Shown here: piece by piece, positions 33,074 through 43,477 of the stretch
Position numbering within the stretch: the stretch's first letter is position 1
Layout: every line of letters begins with the position of its first letter
Assembly: GCA_002682825.1 (NCBI GenBank)
Contig: NOKP01000007.1
Span: 186,001-250,000, forward strand
Length of the DNA stretch: 64,000 nt
Reading direction: 5' to 3'
Source of the DNA: Neonectria sp. B-13
Lineage: Eukaryota > Ascomycota > Sordariomycetes > Hypocreales > Nectriaceae
Made by a program: the position numbers and the translations under genes
Notes under the pieces: model-generated
What the model saw: only the letters and a program-made list of their open reading frames with translations
Databases searched by the model: none
What the model was told of the DNA's origin: nothing

Positions 33074-34921
33074 TCAGATCGAGTTTGCTCTCTGGGTTAA
33101 TGTTTTGATGAGCCATCCATGAAGGCTTCCCCCAACCGTTGATTGAACGTCTCCCTCGATTGGGGAATCATCATCTGAGTCCAGATTGTCAATCCACTCG
33201 TGCTCGCGGATATCTCTCTCCGCAACAGGAAACCCATCCTCACCGCGAAGCCAGGTGAAGATGTTTCGAGTCACCATTTCCGAATTTTCGTCTTCTGAAT
33301 CGAGATCATCGTAGTCAACAACGACGCTGGAGTCATCGTTCAAAATCTGCCCATTCTTTGCGCGAATCGTCATCGCGGGTGCATTTTTTGGGCCTTGCTC
33401 TATCATCTTTCCGCCCTTGCAGGCCCAGGTGAAGAATGCATACCCGAAGCTATGATCTCTCTCGCATAGCACATGCTCCCGGACCTCGAGGGCAGTGTCA
33501 CCCAGCGCAGTAGAACCGAATGGCGCAAACGGGAAAAGTGGCGGAATTGTGTAGTTCATTTCATGGGCAAGGTACAGTAGCCGACACTCATCAGCACGGG
33601 ATATTTTGCCCGCCTTAGGTACTAGCATAGGTACTGGCGCCTGAATGAAAGATGTGTATGTTCCAGTCCAGGCCGCTGCACTCAGATCAATGATCCACCA
33701 ACCCGCTCGACCTTCTCGCAGACACGGACTGTGAGTTCCAGTTATGAACGCACCAAGCCACAGAAACCCAAGTTCTGGATCCCGTTTCATCAGGGTCCGT
33801 AAGAGGGCATGAGGATCTTTGACTGTATCCAAGAATGAAAATGTGCCTCGCAACCAGATTCCACAGATGTTGCCAGGTACATCTGGCTCAAAGAAGACAC
33901 TGTCAAGAAGTGCCTTCACTCCCCTCGGGTTGCAACTCAGCGTCAAAAGTCTGTCTAGCTGCAAGTGGTCCTCGATTGGAGGCGGTGACGCTTTTTGCTT
34001 TTTTGCTTCATAGTCTGCTTCCCGTGGCAGTCTAGGAAGTGCCAGCTCAATTGGTCTGCGGTCGTACTTGGCAACTGGGATCAGCAGAGCCGCTGCGAGT
34101 GCCGCCTGTTTCTGATCATGGATATCGTGGAAGTTGCAATACTCTGATAAATAATGGAGCGCAGTAGTTGAGGAAGTTGGCTTGTATTCGGGCGCTGAGT
34201 CTGTTGTTTCGACCTTCACTGAGATGCCAAATGATTGTTCTGACGTGAGCTTTATAGACCATGGAGAGTGAAGGAACCCCCCTTTCGCCTTTGCATTGCG
34301 AATTGTTGCATCCCATCCGCCCTCCATGGATAGAATGGCATTCCACCAGCGAGCAGTGGCCTCATTGACCTTTCCAACATTTACCATAGTACAGGCATCA
34401 TCGTTTTCGGGTAGTTGGGGTCCATCGCTGGTATCCTCGTTGGTTTGGGGGGTGCTATATTGAGAAACACAAGCTCCGGGAATGAGCTCTGCCCATCGTG
34501 CTGAGAGTATATATGCCCAAGCCAGCATAAGGATCGAGATGTGATTGCTTTCCACACCAAAAATGTCCGGCAGAGTTGTCGTTAACCGCCGCACGTCTGA
34601 AGTAAAAACAACAGGAGTTGGTGTCTCCCAAGCTACATGAAAAAGGAGTTCATCTTGGAATGGTGGTAGACGGTGTGATTCCTGGCCGTTGACCCAGGTA
34701 GTTCTTCCTTTGACAAGACCGACATTACTGCAGGAAATATCGATATCGAGGTTCTCTGGAAAATGGGGGTGATTGGGAAATGCAGCTTGCAGGCGTAGCA
34801 AACAGTCCGTTGAGAGTTGTTTGTCTTCAGAAGCCGTCTCCCAGAGTTTGGCCCAAGTACGGTATCCTCGTCCATACATTGCCTTGGAGGCTTTCCGGCT
34901 TGGGCGAACAGCATCTTCCAT
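33074..34921 (-). CDS. hypothetical fungal protein, unknown function (615 aa)
   Basis: Intronless. The first ATG is taken as the start; an upstream in-frame extension is not evident. The segment NHISILMLAWAYILSARWAELIPGA (about 125-150) looks like the conserved core of a widespread uncharacterised fungal family; it is amphipathic rather than clearly membrane-spanning. Trp- and Asp-rich patches occur toward the end (DYDDLDSEDENSEMVTRNIF and EWIDNLDSDDDSPIEGD). No catalytic motif, zinc site or signal peptide is visible. Such proteins often occur in accessory regions near NLR-like genes, which fits the location, but I infer no activity. Confidence 0.75.
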   Translation of the reverse strand: MEDAVRPSRKASKAMYGRGYRTWAKLWETASEDKQLSTDCLLRLQAAFPNHPHFPENLDIDISCSNVGLVKGRTTWVNGQESHRLPPFQDELLFHVAWETPTPVVFTSDVRRLTTTLPDIFGVESNHISILMLAWAYILSARWAELIPGACVSQYSTPQTNEDTSDGPQLPENDDACTMVNVGKVNEATARWWNAILSMEGGWDATIRNAKAKGGFLHSPWSIKLTSEQSFGISVKVETTDSAPEYKPTSSTTALHYLSEYCNFHDIHDQKQAALAAALLIPVAKYDRRPIELALPRLPREADYEAKKQKASPPPIEDHLQLDRLLTLSCNPRGVKALLDSVFFEPDVPGNICGIWLRGTFSFLDTVKDPHALLRTLMKRDPELGFLWLGAFITGTHSPCLREGRAGWWIIDLSAAAWTGTYTSFIQAPVPMLVPKAGKISRADECRLLYLAHEMNYTIPPLFPFAPFGSTALGDTALEVREHVLCERDHSFGYAFFTWACKGGKMIEQGPKNAPAMTIRAKNGQILNDDSSVVVDYDDLDSEDENSEMVTRNIFTWLRGEDGFPVAERDIREHEWIDNLDSDDDSPIEGDVQSTVGGSLHGWLIKTLTQRANSI

Positions 34922-35751
34922 GGTTGTTGGGGCTGAGTCGGGGGATCCATGTGAATGTTTCAGAAAGCACAGTGAGCCGCACCACCGTTCTCAATATTGG
35001 TATTTCGCGGGACAACTTTAGAGCTTACCTAAGCAGCCGCCTAGATGGATAATGGAGTTTGCTTTTCTCATCGCCGTGTAGCATGCTCTCTTCAGGAGTC
35101 GCGAATTCATAGTTACCTGACAGGGGCCTACCGCAACAGGCTATGAATAAAAGCTCATACCACCGTTGGAGGCAATGAGTTCACATTCTCGAAACAGAAT
35201 TTTGGAAGGATGGCATATATTGAGAATTTAGGAAGCGTGTTGATCTATCTAGCCGTTCTAGTCTCATTCTCCCATCGCCCAGGAAACACAACGTCCTAAA
35301 AATGCATATTACCAAAGGAGCCCTCAGTCGAGTCATCTGCACTATTGTGATCAAAGAGACCTTTCCCGCGATCCTCATCAGCTCTTCTACCACTACATTT
35401 AACCTCAACATGTTCGTCGCAATGTCAATGAAATCAGTTCCCGTGCATCGATGAGATCAGTGGTTAACAATGCACCTTGAAACATGTTCAGAGTTGCGTG
35501 GCGAGTACGTGCACATGAGGCTTTGATGTATGGCGAGAGGAGCGGCAGCTTGGTGTTAAAGTTATTTCGCGGAGTTTGGACTTCTATGGAAGACAAACGC
35601 TATCCCTTCTTCAATCCATCAGAGTTCTGAGTTCTACGTTTTTCAGCCCTCCAAATTCGTGACTTTTCAACTCAGGCTAATAGTCCACACGCGTGGCGAA
35701 ATACCTCACTGAGGGCTGTCCAGGTGTTTAGCAGTGACTTCGGTTATCTCC
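34922..35751. other. intergenic with possible eroded 5' part of the CorA-like gene
   Basis: No supported complete gene. Plus-strand frames here are broken by stops; a stretch at about 35620-35700 (EFYVFQPSKFVTFQLRLIVH) could be decayed coding sequence belonging to the following CorA-like gene. Confidence 0.35.
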
Positions 35752-36642
35752 ATGAACTTAGTACCGCTTCCCACCGATGATAGCACTTTATCGTTCACTC
35801 GAAAGAAGCAGATTCAGCAAATGCTCAACGTAGCTAGTAGGCTCCTGCGGCAGACCACACACTCTATATGCAAGGCTGTTGAGGCCTGGGATCGATTCAG
35901 CGGCCGAGACGCGGCATATTTGTCAGATATACTCAAGCAAAAGGGTAATCCCTCCCAGGAGGATATCCCTCCATTTAGAGTGGTGGCTTTGATAGAGGAC
36001 CACATCAATGGCTTGAGAGAGCTCCAACGCCGTGCAGAGGAGCAGCAGGATCTCTGTGCGGGGCTTGCTCGAGAGGTGCGTCGAGAAAGGGGCAATGGTA
36101 GTAGCTGACTATTTGAAGCTTACAAGATCTGACTATAGCTGGAAATGCAACTCGTCATGGAAGACAATGAGATTACGGTCCAGCAACAGGAAACTGGAGA
36201 GTACCTGAAGATATTGACAGCGATAAGCTTGGTAAGTAGCGCTGAACCCAAGGTCTTGCTATTCCTGACTAAACGACACCTACAGCTGTTCTTACCACTC
36301 GGGACTACAGCTGCTGTGTTCAGCATGCAGCCCGGGATCTTACCGGCTGAAGCTTACTCCATGAAAATATTTCTTGCTTGCTGGCTTTCGCTCACGGTCC
36401 TCGTCGTGTTGGTGATCATTTGGCTAAGATGGTGGCCATCCCGACTCTGCAATGTGAAAAAGCGGCAGCCTCCTTCTCAAAGTCGCGGTGTTCGGTCACG
36501 GCTGGGACGTCTGGCGGCTGTTGGATCGGGGGGGTCTTTAGTCCCAGGTTTGTCTCGACAGGGGGGTGATTATGGAGCTGACCCGTATGCGGACGACATT
36601 GAACTTTGTCTGTTACAGAGTACAAGGAGCTTTGTTGATTAG
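35752..36642 (+). CDS. CorA-like two-TM protein, probably 5'-truncated
   Basis: Three exons (35752-36075, 36139-36231, 36286-36642) give 257 residues. A coiled-coil-like helix leads to the C-terminal membrane part typical of fungal CorA/ZntB-like proteins: EMQLVMEDNEITVQQQETGE, then LFLPLGTTAAVFSMQPGI (TM1 and loop) and FLACWLSLTVLVVLVIIWL (TM2). The GMN signature of true Mg2+ channels is absent (SMQ at that place), as in many fungal relatives. Family members usually carry several hundred more N-terminal residues; upstream frames are broken, so this is likely a truncated copy or relic. The last 60 residues are basic and disordered. The second intron is 54 nt and in frame, so retention would not shift the frame. 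Confidence 0.6.
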
Positions 36643-37524
36643 GTGAGGCTAGAACAAATGATGCCGTGTCAAAGTCATCATATCATGGTGAAGGTTCGAC
36701 GGTTGTCAATATCAAGAGCGCCACCAAGTAGCGGAGGGGTACTGTTCGGCATCCTTGATGGTGCCAATATTCAGTCTATACTATAGTCGACTGTAGTCTG
36801 AAAGCAATCAATGATGTTAAGCAACATTTGAAGGTTGTAAAGAGTAAAGGCGTTGTTCCGTCGGTGAGCTACTTGGGTGGGGTGGCAGCCAACAGCTTGA
36901 CCGCTCAGCCAGCTCCAAAACGGGCCGACGGACGCTAATTAAGCAATTAAGTTAAAGACGCGCCAAATTGACTGCATTCCGTCACTGGTGCGCAAACTTT
37001 ACTCAAACAGGCAGTGCCCTCGAGCGTGTGATTGTCATCGACTCTTGCGCGCTTCCCCCGCAAATGCCGAGGCTCAAGCACGCCGCAAGCAATCATGAGC
37101 GTCAAAGAAGGTTAGATGAACTTGTGTGAAGGCGCCAGTCCGGACTTGGGTTTGTATGCGACCCGCGAATCATCGACGGGGGATGCTGCTGTCTTTTGAG
37201 CCGCCTGCACCTTGCTCGATCCGTCTTTGGAAGACCTGTGATGGGAATCATCACCATACTCATGTTAGCGGGGGTCGTTGACATCAATATCCCTCCATCA
37301 CCCAAGTAGTTGATCGGCGCCGGCACCCCCCTAAGAGAATTAATTCTCTCCATTCTCCTCGCTCTACTCATCTCCCATCCTTGTCTCGCTTGTTTATCTG
37401 CCTGTCTACGTTTATTCTACAGGCCGGCTTGGCGCATGGCATCTTGCAAACAGCCATTGTATATGCTCGCATCATCACCAACCACACACCACACACCACA
37501 CGCCGCCCCTCACCATTTCCCATT
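36643..37524. other. intergenic; boundary between accessory-like and core-like DNA
   Basis: No gene seen. Left of here codon use is balanced; right of here genes are strongly GC3-biased. A CACACCACACACCACACG run precedes ATG 37525. An upstream in-frame ATG at about 37438 is possible but less likely than 37525. Confidence 0.45.
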
Positions 37525-39030
37525 ATGAAAATAACCTCGGAAACCGCCAAGGCCGTCTGGGCGACACTGCCACTGCTCCCCCTCGTCGCCCGCGTCTCCC
37601 TGCTGCACATTCTCCAGCTCTCCGACGCCGCCGAGTATCTCGACCTGCGCAGCTCGCTCTTCGTCGCCGTGATGCGCGCACTGCTGGTCCCGACTAGACC
37701 GCAGAGCATCTCCGATATCCAGAAGTTCACGACGCGCGACAGCGGTGCGCAGGGCTCCATCTGGATCAGCAGGTATGCCTCGCCCGCGCCGCCCGAGACC
37801 GCCATCCGTGATGCCCTCATCGATGTCGTCCAGCGCCTCGCCCGCCGCCCAGGGGACTCCAAATCTCAGGCCCAGGTGCCCGTCCCGGACCTCGTCGACG
37901 TCGAGGCCGAGTGGACCGGCTACCGCGCCGGAGTCGCGCGCAGGGAACCGTTGCCCACCACGTCGGAGCGCGAGCGCTACAACGGCCTAGTACGAGAGTG
38001 CAGCCAGCCGACAACCATCCTGTACTTGCACGGCGGCGCCTACTATCTCTGTGACCCGTCGACGCATCGCCCAACCACCAAGAAGCTGGCCAAGCTGACG
38101 GGCGGCCGATGCTACTCAGTCCGTTACCGCCTGGCCCCACAGCATCCGTTCCCGGCCGCCCTGCTGGACGCCTTGGTGTCGTACTTCACCCTGCTGTACC
38201 CGCCCCCGGACGCCTTTCACGACCCCGTGCAACCAGAGCATCTAGTGATTGCCGGCGATAGGTGAGAATACATCTTCTCGAATCTTCCCCCGGCCCGTAG
38301 CTGACTCGAGACTCCAAGTGCCGGCGGTAACCTCGCGCTCGCGTTGCTCCAGCTCATCATGGAGCTCCGGAACCAGGACGCTCCGATCCTGTGGCACGGC
38401 GAGCTGCGCCAGGTCCCGCTGCCCGCTGGCGTGGCCGTCAACTCGCCGTGGCTCGACATCACGCAGAGCGCGCCAACGTGGGAGATGGGCACGCCGACGC
38501 CGTACGACTACCTGCCCAAGCCCGAGTCGCTCAACAAGCTGGCCATCCCGCCGTGCGACGCCTGGCCCGCCAGCCCGCCGCGCAAGAACATCTACGTCGA
38601 CGACGAGCTGGCCTCGCACCCGCTGGCCTCGCTGGTCATGGCCCGCAGCTGGGAGGCCGCGCCGCCCATCTACATGTGCACAGGGTGGGAGATCCTGGCC
38701 TACGAGGCCAAGTTCCTGGCCCGCAAGCTGGATGCCGACGGCGTGCCGGTGGTGTTTGAGGAGTATGAAGCCATGCCCCATTGCTTCGCGCTGCTGCTGG
38801 GCAACATCCCGTCCACGCACCGGTGCTACGACGGCTGGGCGGGTTTTATACGCGCCGTGGTAGAGGACCCTGGAGGCGTTGTCTCGAGCGCCGTGAGCGT
38901 CAAGGCCCGGACGCTGGAGGAGGAGCCGCTCCGCTTCGAGGACTTGTGTAATGCCACGGACGATGAGATCCGGGAGCGGGTCCTCCTCAAGGCGGAAGAG
39001 GCTCCAACATTTTCTACGGCGAAGTTGTGA
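37525..39030 (+). CDS. alpha/beta hydrolase fold-3 (HSL-type esterase/lipase)
   Basis: 482 residues in two exons (37525-38261 and 38319-39030; 57-nt intron with GTGAGA donor and CTGAC branch site). The intron splits the catalytic Ser codon. Motifs of the hormone-sensitive-lipase group are present: LYLHGGAYYL (oxyanion, HGGA at 169-172), YRLAPQHPFPAALLDA, and GDSAGGNLA with Ser246. The His is probably in MPHCF. The N-terminal 40 residues contain a hydrophobic helix (VWATLPLLPLVARVSLLHIL), perhaps membrane-associated. It probably hydrolyses carboxylic esters; fungal relatives include sterol-ester and detoxifying esterases. It is upstream of a sterol-reductase-like gene on the same strand (448 bp gap). 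Very GC-rich third positions. Confidence 0.88.
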
Positions 39031-39478
39031 TGGTGGTAGTCAGTATTATTATTAGTTCTCTATCGGACATGGTAGGCGTTGTATGGGAGGGCTGCTTTGT
39101 GAGCGGGCGTTGGCGCGAATACCAAGGCTGGCGTAAGTGTTTCGTATCTTGTACTCTATGAATCAGGATATGAAAACCAAGGTAAGACATACATGTATTG
39201 GCCTCTAAGCTACTTTCAACGTTAGATATAATTCGGCAGCAGTGAATTGACACTTCGAGAAGGCTTAGTGTTCGACCGACAGTGAGGCGCGTCAGTCCCG
39301 GCTCCACCTCCGCCCGCCGGAGCCGGAGCAACGGGCGGCCACACAGCACCCCACCACACCACAGCTATCCAGATCCTTACCTTATTCCTAGCTCTCTTTA
39401 ACTTCAACGTCTCCGTCCCATCTCTCCTCTCCACCACCACCGAACCAGCAAAACCTCCCCCAATCCCCAAACCCCGCC

Positions 39479-41050
39479 ATGGAGCGCCACAAGCAGGCCG
39501 TCGGCAAGATCGCCTCGGCCGTCCGCGGCTACTTCCAGCGCCGCGAGCCCTACCGCATCTTCCACGGCTCGACCAACAGCACGCGGCCGCAGGCGCACGC
39601 CCGCGCCGTCGACATCTCGGCCCTCCGCAACGTGCTGCACGTCGACCGCGCCGCCCGCACCGCCCTCGTCGAGCCCAACGTCCCCATGGACCGCCTCGTC
39701 GAGCAAACGCTGCGCCACGGCCTCGTGCCCCCCGTCGTCATGGAGTTCCCCGGCATCACCGCCGGCGGCGGCTTCGCAGGCACGGCCGGCGAGAGCTCCT
39801 CGTTCAAGCACGGCTTCTTCAACGACACGGTCAACTCGGTCGAGATGGTCCTCGGCAACGGCGACGTCGTCACGGCCTCGCGCGACGAGCGGCCCGACCT
39901 GTTCCGCGGCGCGGCCGGCGCCGTCGGCTCGCTCAGCGTCACCACCATGATGGAGCTGCAGCTGATGGAGGCCAAGAAGTTCGTCAAGACGACGTACCAC
40001 CGCACCACCAGCGTCGCCGAGGCCGTTGCCCGCGTCCGCTCCGAGGCCGAGAACCCCGCCAACGACTACGTCGACGGCATCCTGTTCTCCAAGGACCACG
40101 GCGTCATCGTCACTGGCCAGCTGACCAACGAGAAGCCCACCGACCAGCCCCTCCAGACCTTCAGCGGCGCCTGGGACCCGTGGTACTACCTGCACGTGCA
40201 GGACCGCACCCGCAACGCGCCCTCCGCCGGCCCGTCGTCTGAGCCCCCGTCCTCCTCCGCGTCCCCCGTCGACTACATCCCCCTCGCCGAGTACCTCTTC
40301 CGCTACGACCGCGGCGGCTTCTGGGTCGGCGCCGCCGCCTTCACCTACTTCAAGGGCGTACCCTTCAACCGCTTCTTCCGCTGGTTCCTCGACGACTTCC
40401 TGCACACCCGTATGCTGTACCGCGCCCTGCACGGCTCCGGCGAGTCGGCCCGCTTCATCGTTCAGGACCTGGGGCTGCCGTACCGTACCGCCGAGGCCTT
40501 CGTGGACTACACCGCCGACAACTTCGGTATCTGGCCGCTGTGGCTCTGCCCCCTCAAGCAGACCGCGCCGCCGACCTTCCACCCGCACACCGGCGAGACG
40601 GAGACCGCCGCCGACGGCACCGTGTCCACGCCGCCCTCCCTCAATATCGGCCTCTGGGGTTGGGGTCCCGCCGACCCTGAAGAGTTCGTCGCCAAGAACC
40701 GCGCCCTCGAGGCCAAGCTGGCCGAGCTCGGCGGCATGAAGTGGCTGTACGCGCACACGTACTACGCCGAGGACGACTTCTGGAAGATGTACGGCGACCG
40801 CCCGTGGTACGACGCCCTGCGCGAAAAGTACCACGCTTCCACCCTGCCCACCGTCTACGACAAGGTCAAGGTCGACGTCGAGGCGCGCGGTGAGGAGCGC
40901 CGCCGCTGGAAGCAATCCCTCAAGAGCCGCCCACCACTCGGCGGCCTTTACGGCATCTGGAAGGGCATCAAGAGCAAGGACTACATGCTGCACCGACGTG
41001 CGGAGTGGAAGTACAAAGAAGGCAAGGAGCAAAAGCAAAAGACAAGCTGA
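39479..41050 (+). CDS. FAD-linked oxidoreductase, DHCR24 (delta24-sterol reductase)-like
   Basis: Intronless, 523 residues, close to the length of animal DHCR24 (about 516). The PCMH-type FAD domain shows FHGSTNSTRP (28-37), VEPNVPMDRLV and the strongly conserved stretch MEFPGITAGGGFAGTAGESS (88-107), continuing SFKHGFFNDTVNSVEMVLGNG. The C-terminal half has WGPADPEEFVAKNRALEAKL and HTYYAEDDFWKMYG, also DHCR24-like. No N-terminal membrane helix is obvious, unlike the animal ER enzyme. Fungal homologues are mostly unstudied; reduction of sterol side-chain double bonds is the family inference, but oxidase-type members exist. It ends 621 bp from convergent HMG-CoA synthase, which is suggestive of isoprenoid/sterol context. 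GC-rich; a 544-codon antisense frame is a composition artefact. Confidence 0.85.
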   Translation: MERHKQAVGKIASAVRGYFQRREPYRIFHGSTNSTRPQAHARAVDISALRNVLHVDRAARTALVEPNVPMDRLVEQTLRHGLVPPVVMEFPGITAGGGFAGTAGESSSFKHGFFNDTVNSVEMVLGNGDVVTASRDERPDLFRGAAGAVGSLSVTTMMELQLMEAKKFVKTTYHRTTSVAEAVARVRSEAENPANDYVDGILFSKDHGVIVTGQLTNEKPTDQPLQTFSGAWDPWYYLHVQDRTRNAPSAGPSSEPPSSSASPVDYIPLAEYLFRYDRGGFWVGAAAFTYFKGVPFNRFFRWFLDDFLHTRMLYRALHGSGESARFIVQDLGLPYRTAEAFVDYTADNFGIWPLWLCPLKQTAPPTFHPHTGETETAADGTVSTPPSLNIGLWGWGPADPEEFVAKNRALEAKLAELGGMKWLYAHTYYAEDDFWKMYGDRPWYDALREKYHASTLPTVYDKVKVDVEARGEERRRWKQSLKSRPPLGGLYGIWKGIKSKDYMLHRRAEWKYKEGKEQKQKTS

Positions 41051-41670
41051 GCATCAGGATACCCCAGAAGAGACAACAATTTAAAAGGAATAGAAGAGCA
41101 GCGAAGAAGGCGCTTCTGTTATATTACAAGGGGTGCGATAGCGTAGGACTCGTTTTCGTTTGGCTTATATAGAAGGCGCCAATATTTAGAACGTCGTTCA
41201 GCTAGAGGGTTGAGTGGCCAGCAAGGGGCCGGTGTACAACAAAAAGTAAGAGCAAGGGAAGAAAGCACTCAGTAATAGAAGTCTTGTATTTCTAAAATCG
41301 AAATCTTCCCCAGCGCCGAGTCATCATCTATATGGGGCCCGTGACAAGCTTCCAACAAGTGAAGTGGCAGGGGACGCCGGTGCCCCGATATTTACACAAG
41401 CCTGCGGTCTTCTTACAACCACAGGCTCAATTAAGGGGTCCGCGTGCAATCCCTTCTGCGCGCGGGCAAGTCTATCATCATCATAAATAGCTGCGGTTCG
41501 CCTCCCAATGCATCTATTTCCTCCATGAAGTCGTCATGTTTACGCGATGTCCCCCAGGGCCTGGCGGCATTGGCGCAGAGCCAGGCCAACTAAGCAAAAA
41601 AGAATATTCCCTGGGATAAAAAGATGGACGAGAAGCGGAAGGGTCATCATGCTTTGTGGACAGGAGACCT
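41051..41670. other. convergent 3' intergenic region
   Basis: 620 bp between two convergent stop codons; 3'UTR and terminator sequence of both genes is expected. Nothing coding seen. Confidence 0.5.
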
Positions 41671-43477
41671 TTACGCCTGGACGGCGTACTCTCGCTTGAA
41701 CATGTCGTCGACCTTGGTCAGGTAGTAGGTATCGGGAATAATGGTCGAGACCTCGCCCTTGGGGACGTAGTCCTTCTGGAGATGGGCCTGCTTTCGGAGG
41801 TCGCACATCTACAAACTGGTTAGTTTATGGGTTTATCTGTGAGGAAAATGGAGAACTTGCCTGGTCGTAGGTCTCGGGGGAGACGGCGCGGCGGGCCTCA
41901 AGACGGGCGGGGATGTCGAGAATCTTGGAGATGTGCTCAACGCTTCCGTTGATGCGGAAGGACATGAAGCTGGCGGCCAGACCGGAACCGTAGCTGAAGA
42001 GGCCGATGCGCTTGCCCTCAAGAGCCTTGTTGTCGACTATGCTGACCAAGCTGGCCAGGCCACCCCAGACGCTGCCGCAGTACATGTTACCGCACATGGT
42101 GGCGACCTGAATGGCGGGGTTGACACGCTCCTGGAAGCGCTTCTTGGTGAGGGCCATGAAGGTCTTCTCGACGACCTTGTCGGTCAGGGACTTCTGGTAG
42201 TCCATGTCGCGCAGCTCGGGAGCGACCTCGGCAAAGGCCGGCGAGTCGGCGTTGGCGAGGTAGTCGTGGTAGAGGAGGCGGGCGTACGACTTCTGGACAA
42301 GCTTGCAGGTAGGGGCGTGGAAGGCAAGGTAATCGAAGCGGTCAAGGCTGGTCTTGGAGGAGTCGGCGCCGTTGGTGACGCCGTTGGTGGCCTGCTTAGC
42401 CTCGCGCTTGCAGTAATCGCGGTAAGCGGCATCGAGGGCCTCGGTGTAGCAGTTGATGGAGTAGTGGCCATCGACGTAGGGGTACTCGCTGGTCAGGTCG
42501 GGCTTGTAGAAGTCGTAGGCGTGCTGCATGTAGGTGCCACGCAGACCGGGCTCGATGACAATGGGAGCGTTGGGGCCGATCAGGAGGGCGACGGCGCCAG
42601 CACCACCGGTAGGGCGGGCGTTGCCCTTGGCGTAGAGGGCAATGTCACCAGTAAGGACAATGGCGTCACGGCCGTCCCAGGCAGAGCTCTCAACCCAGTT
42701 CACGGAGTTGAAGACGGCGCTGGTGCCACCGTAGCAGGCATTGATGGTGTCGATACCCTCAATGTTGGTGTTGTCGCCGAAGAGCTGCATGAGGACAGAC
42801 TTGACGGACTTGGACTTGTCGAGCAGGGTCTCGGTGCCGACCTCGAGGCGGCCAATGGAGTTGGGGTCGATCTTGTACTTCTTGAGGAGGTTGGAGGTGG
42901 CCGTGAGGGCGAAGGAGTAGATGTCTGGTTGGAGGGGCAAAACGACCAAGTCAGCGGGGTGTGTTCGGTGATGTTACTCGATCCCTGAGGCGTTTGAGAG
43001 CTTGTAGAGCCTCTAGGGTCTCTGAAGGCGCTTCCTCAAAGGATCTCTATTGGGGGGGAGCTGGGTTCAGGGGCGGGGGGAAACATACCCTCGCGGTCGT
43101 CGCAGAAGCTCATCTTGGTCTGGCCGAGGCCAATGGTGTACTTGCCGGTGCTGACGCCATCGAACTTCTCGAGCTCGGTCTGCTCAACATACTAAATCGG
43201 GCGCAACAGGGCGGTGGTTAGCGAGGCGGTCGGTGAACAGAGCAGCGCAGCCAAAAAGGAGGGGCAAAAAAAGTTGGGCTGGTGAATTGGGTGAGGGGCA
43301 CACGACACACGCCGCAGCAACGCAACACAAGGGCCCTGCGTTCGTTTCGTTTCGGCGCATTTTTGTTGCAGGCGAGAGGGGGGGTTCGGGGGCACGGGGC
43401 AGCGAGAGAACCCTTACCTGGCTGGGGAAGTAGATCTCAATGGCCTTGATGCCAATGTTCTGAGGTCGGGAAGCCAT
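41671..43477 (-). CDS. ERG13: hydroxymethylglutaryl-CoA synthase
   Basis: Condenses acetyl-CoA with acetoacetyl-CoA to HMG-CoA, the step before HMG-CoA reductase in the mevalonate pathway. Four exons on the minus strand: 43477-43418, 43191-43089, 42924-41861, 41808-41671; 454 residues. It starts [20 protein letters not shown]. Catalytic residues are visible: the Glu in [10 protein letters not shown], Cys in [12 protein letters not shown] and His in FHAPTCKL, plus [11 protein letters not shown] near the end. Length fits the eukaryotic family (450-490). The third intron (41860-41809) uses a GC donor (CAG|GCAAGT). The first two introns are long for this window (226 and 164 nt) and lie near the 5' end, as is common in highly expressed fungal genes. 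Confidence 0.96.

Noticed and set aside
38242..38863. Two long frames (192 and 204 codons) overlapping the fold-3 hydrolase second exon
   Set aside because: Arg/Ala/Gly/Ser-rich alternative-frame shadows; the hydrolase frame carries GDSAGG and the C-terminal motifs.
39404..41038. 544-codon minus-strand open frame opposite the DHCR24-like gene
   Set aside because: Its translation is Val/Gly/Ala/Glu/Asp-rich without domains; the sense frame is a clear FAD enzyme and the GC3 bias explains the antisense openness.
41933..42988. 351-codon plus-strand frame across HMG-CoA synthase
   Set aside because: Shadow of exon 3 of HMG-CoA synthase, Gly/Val/Asp-rich composition, no domain.
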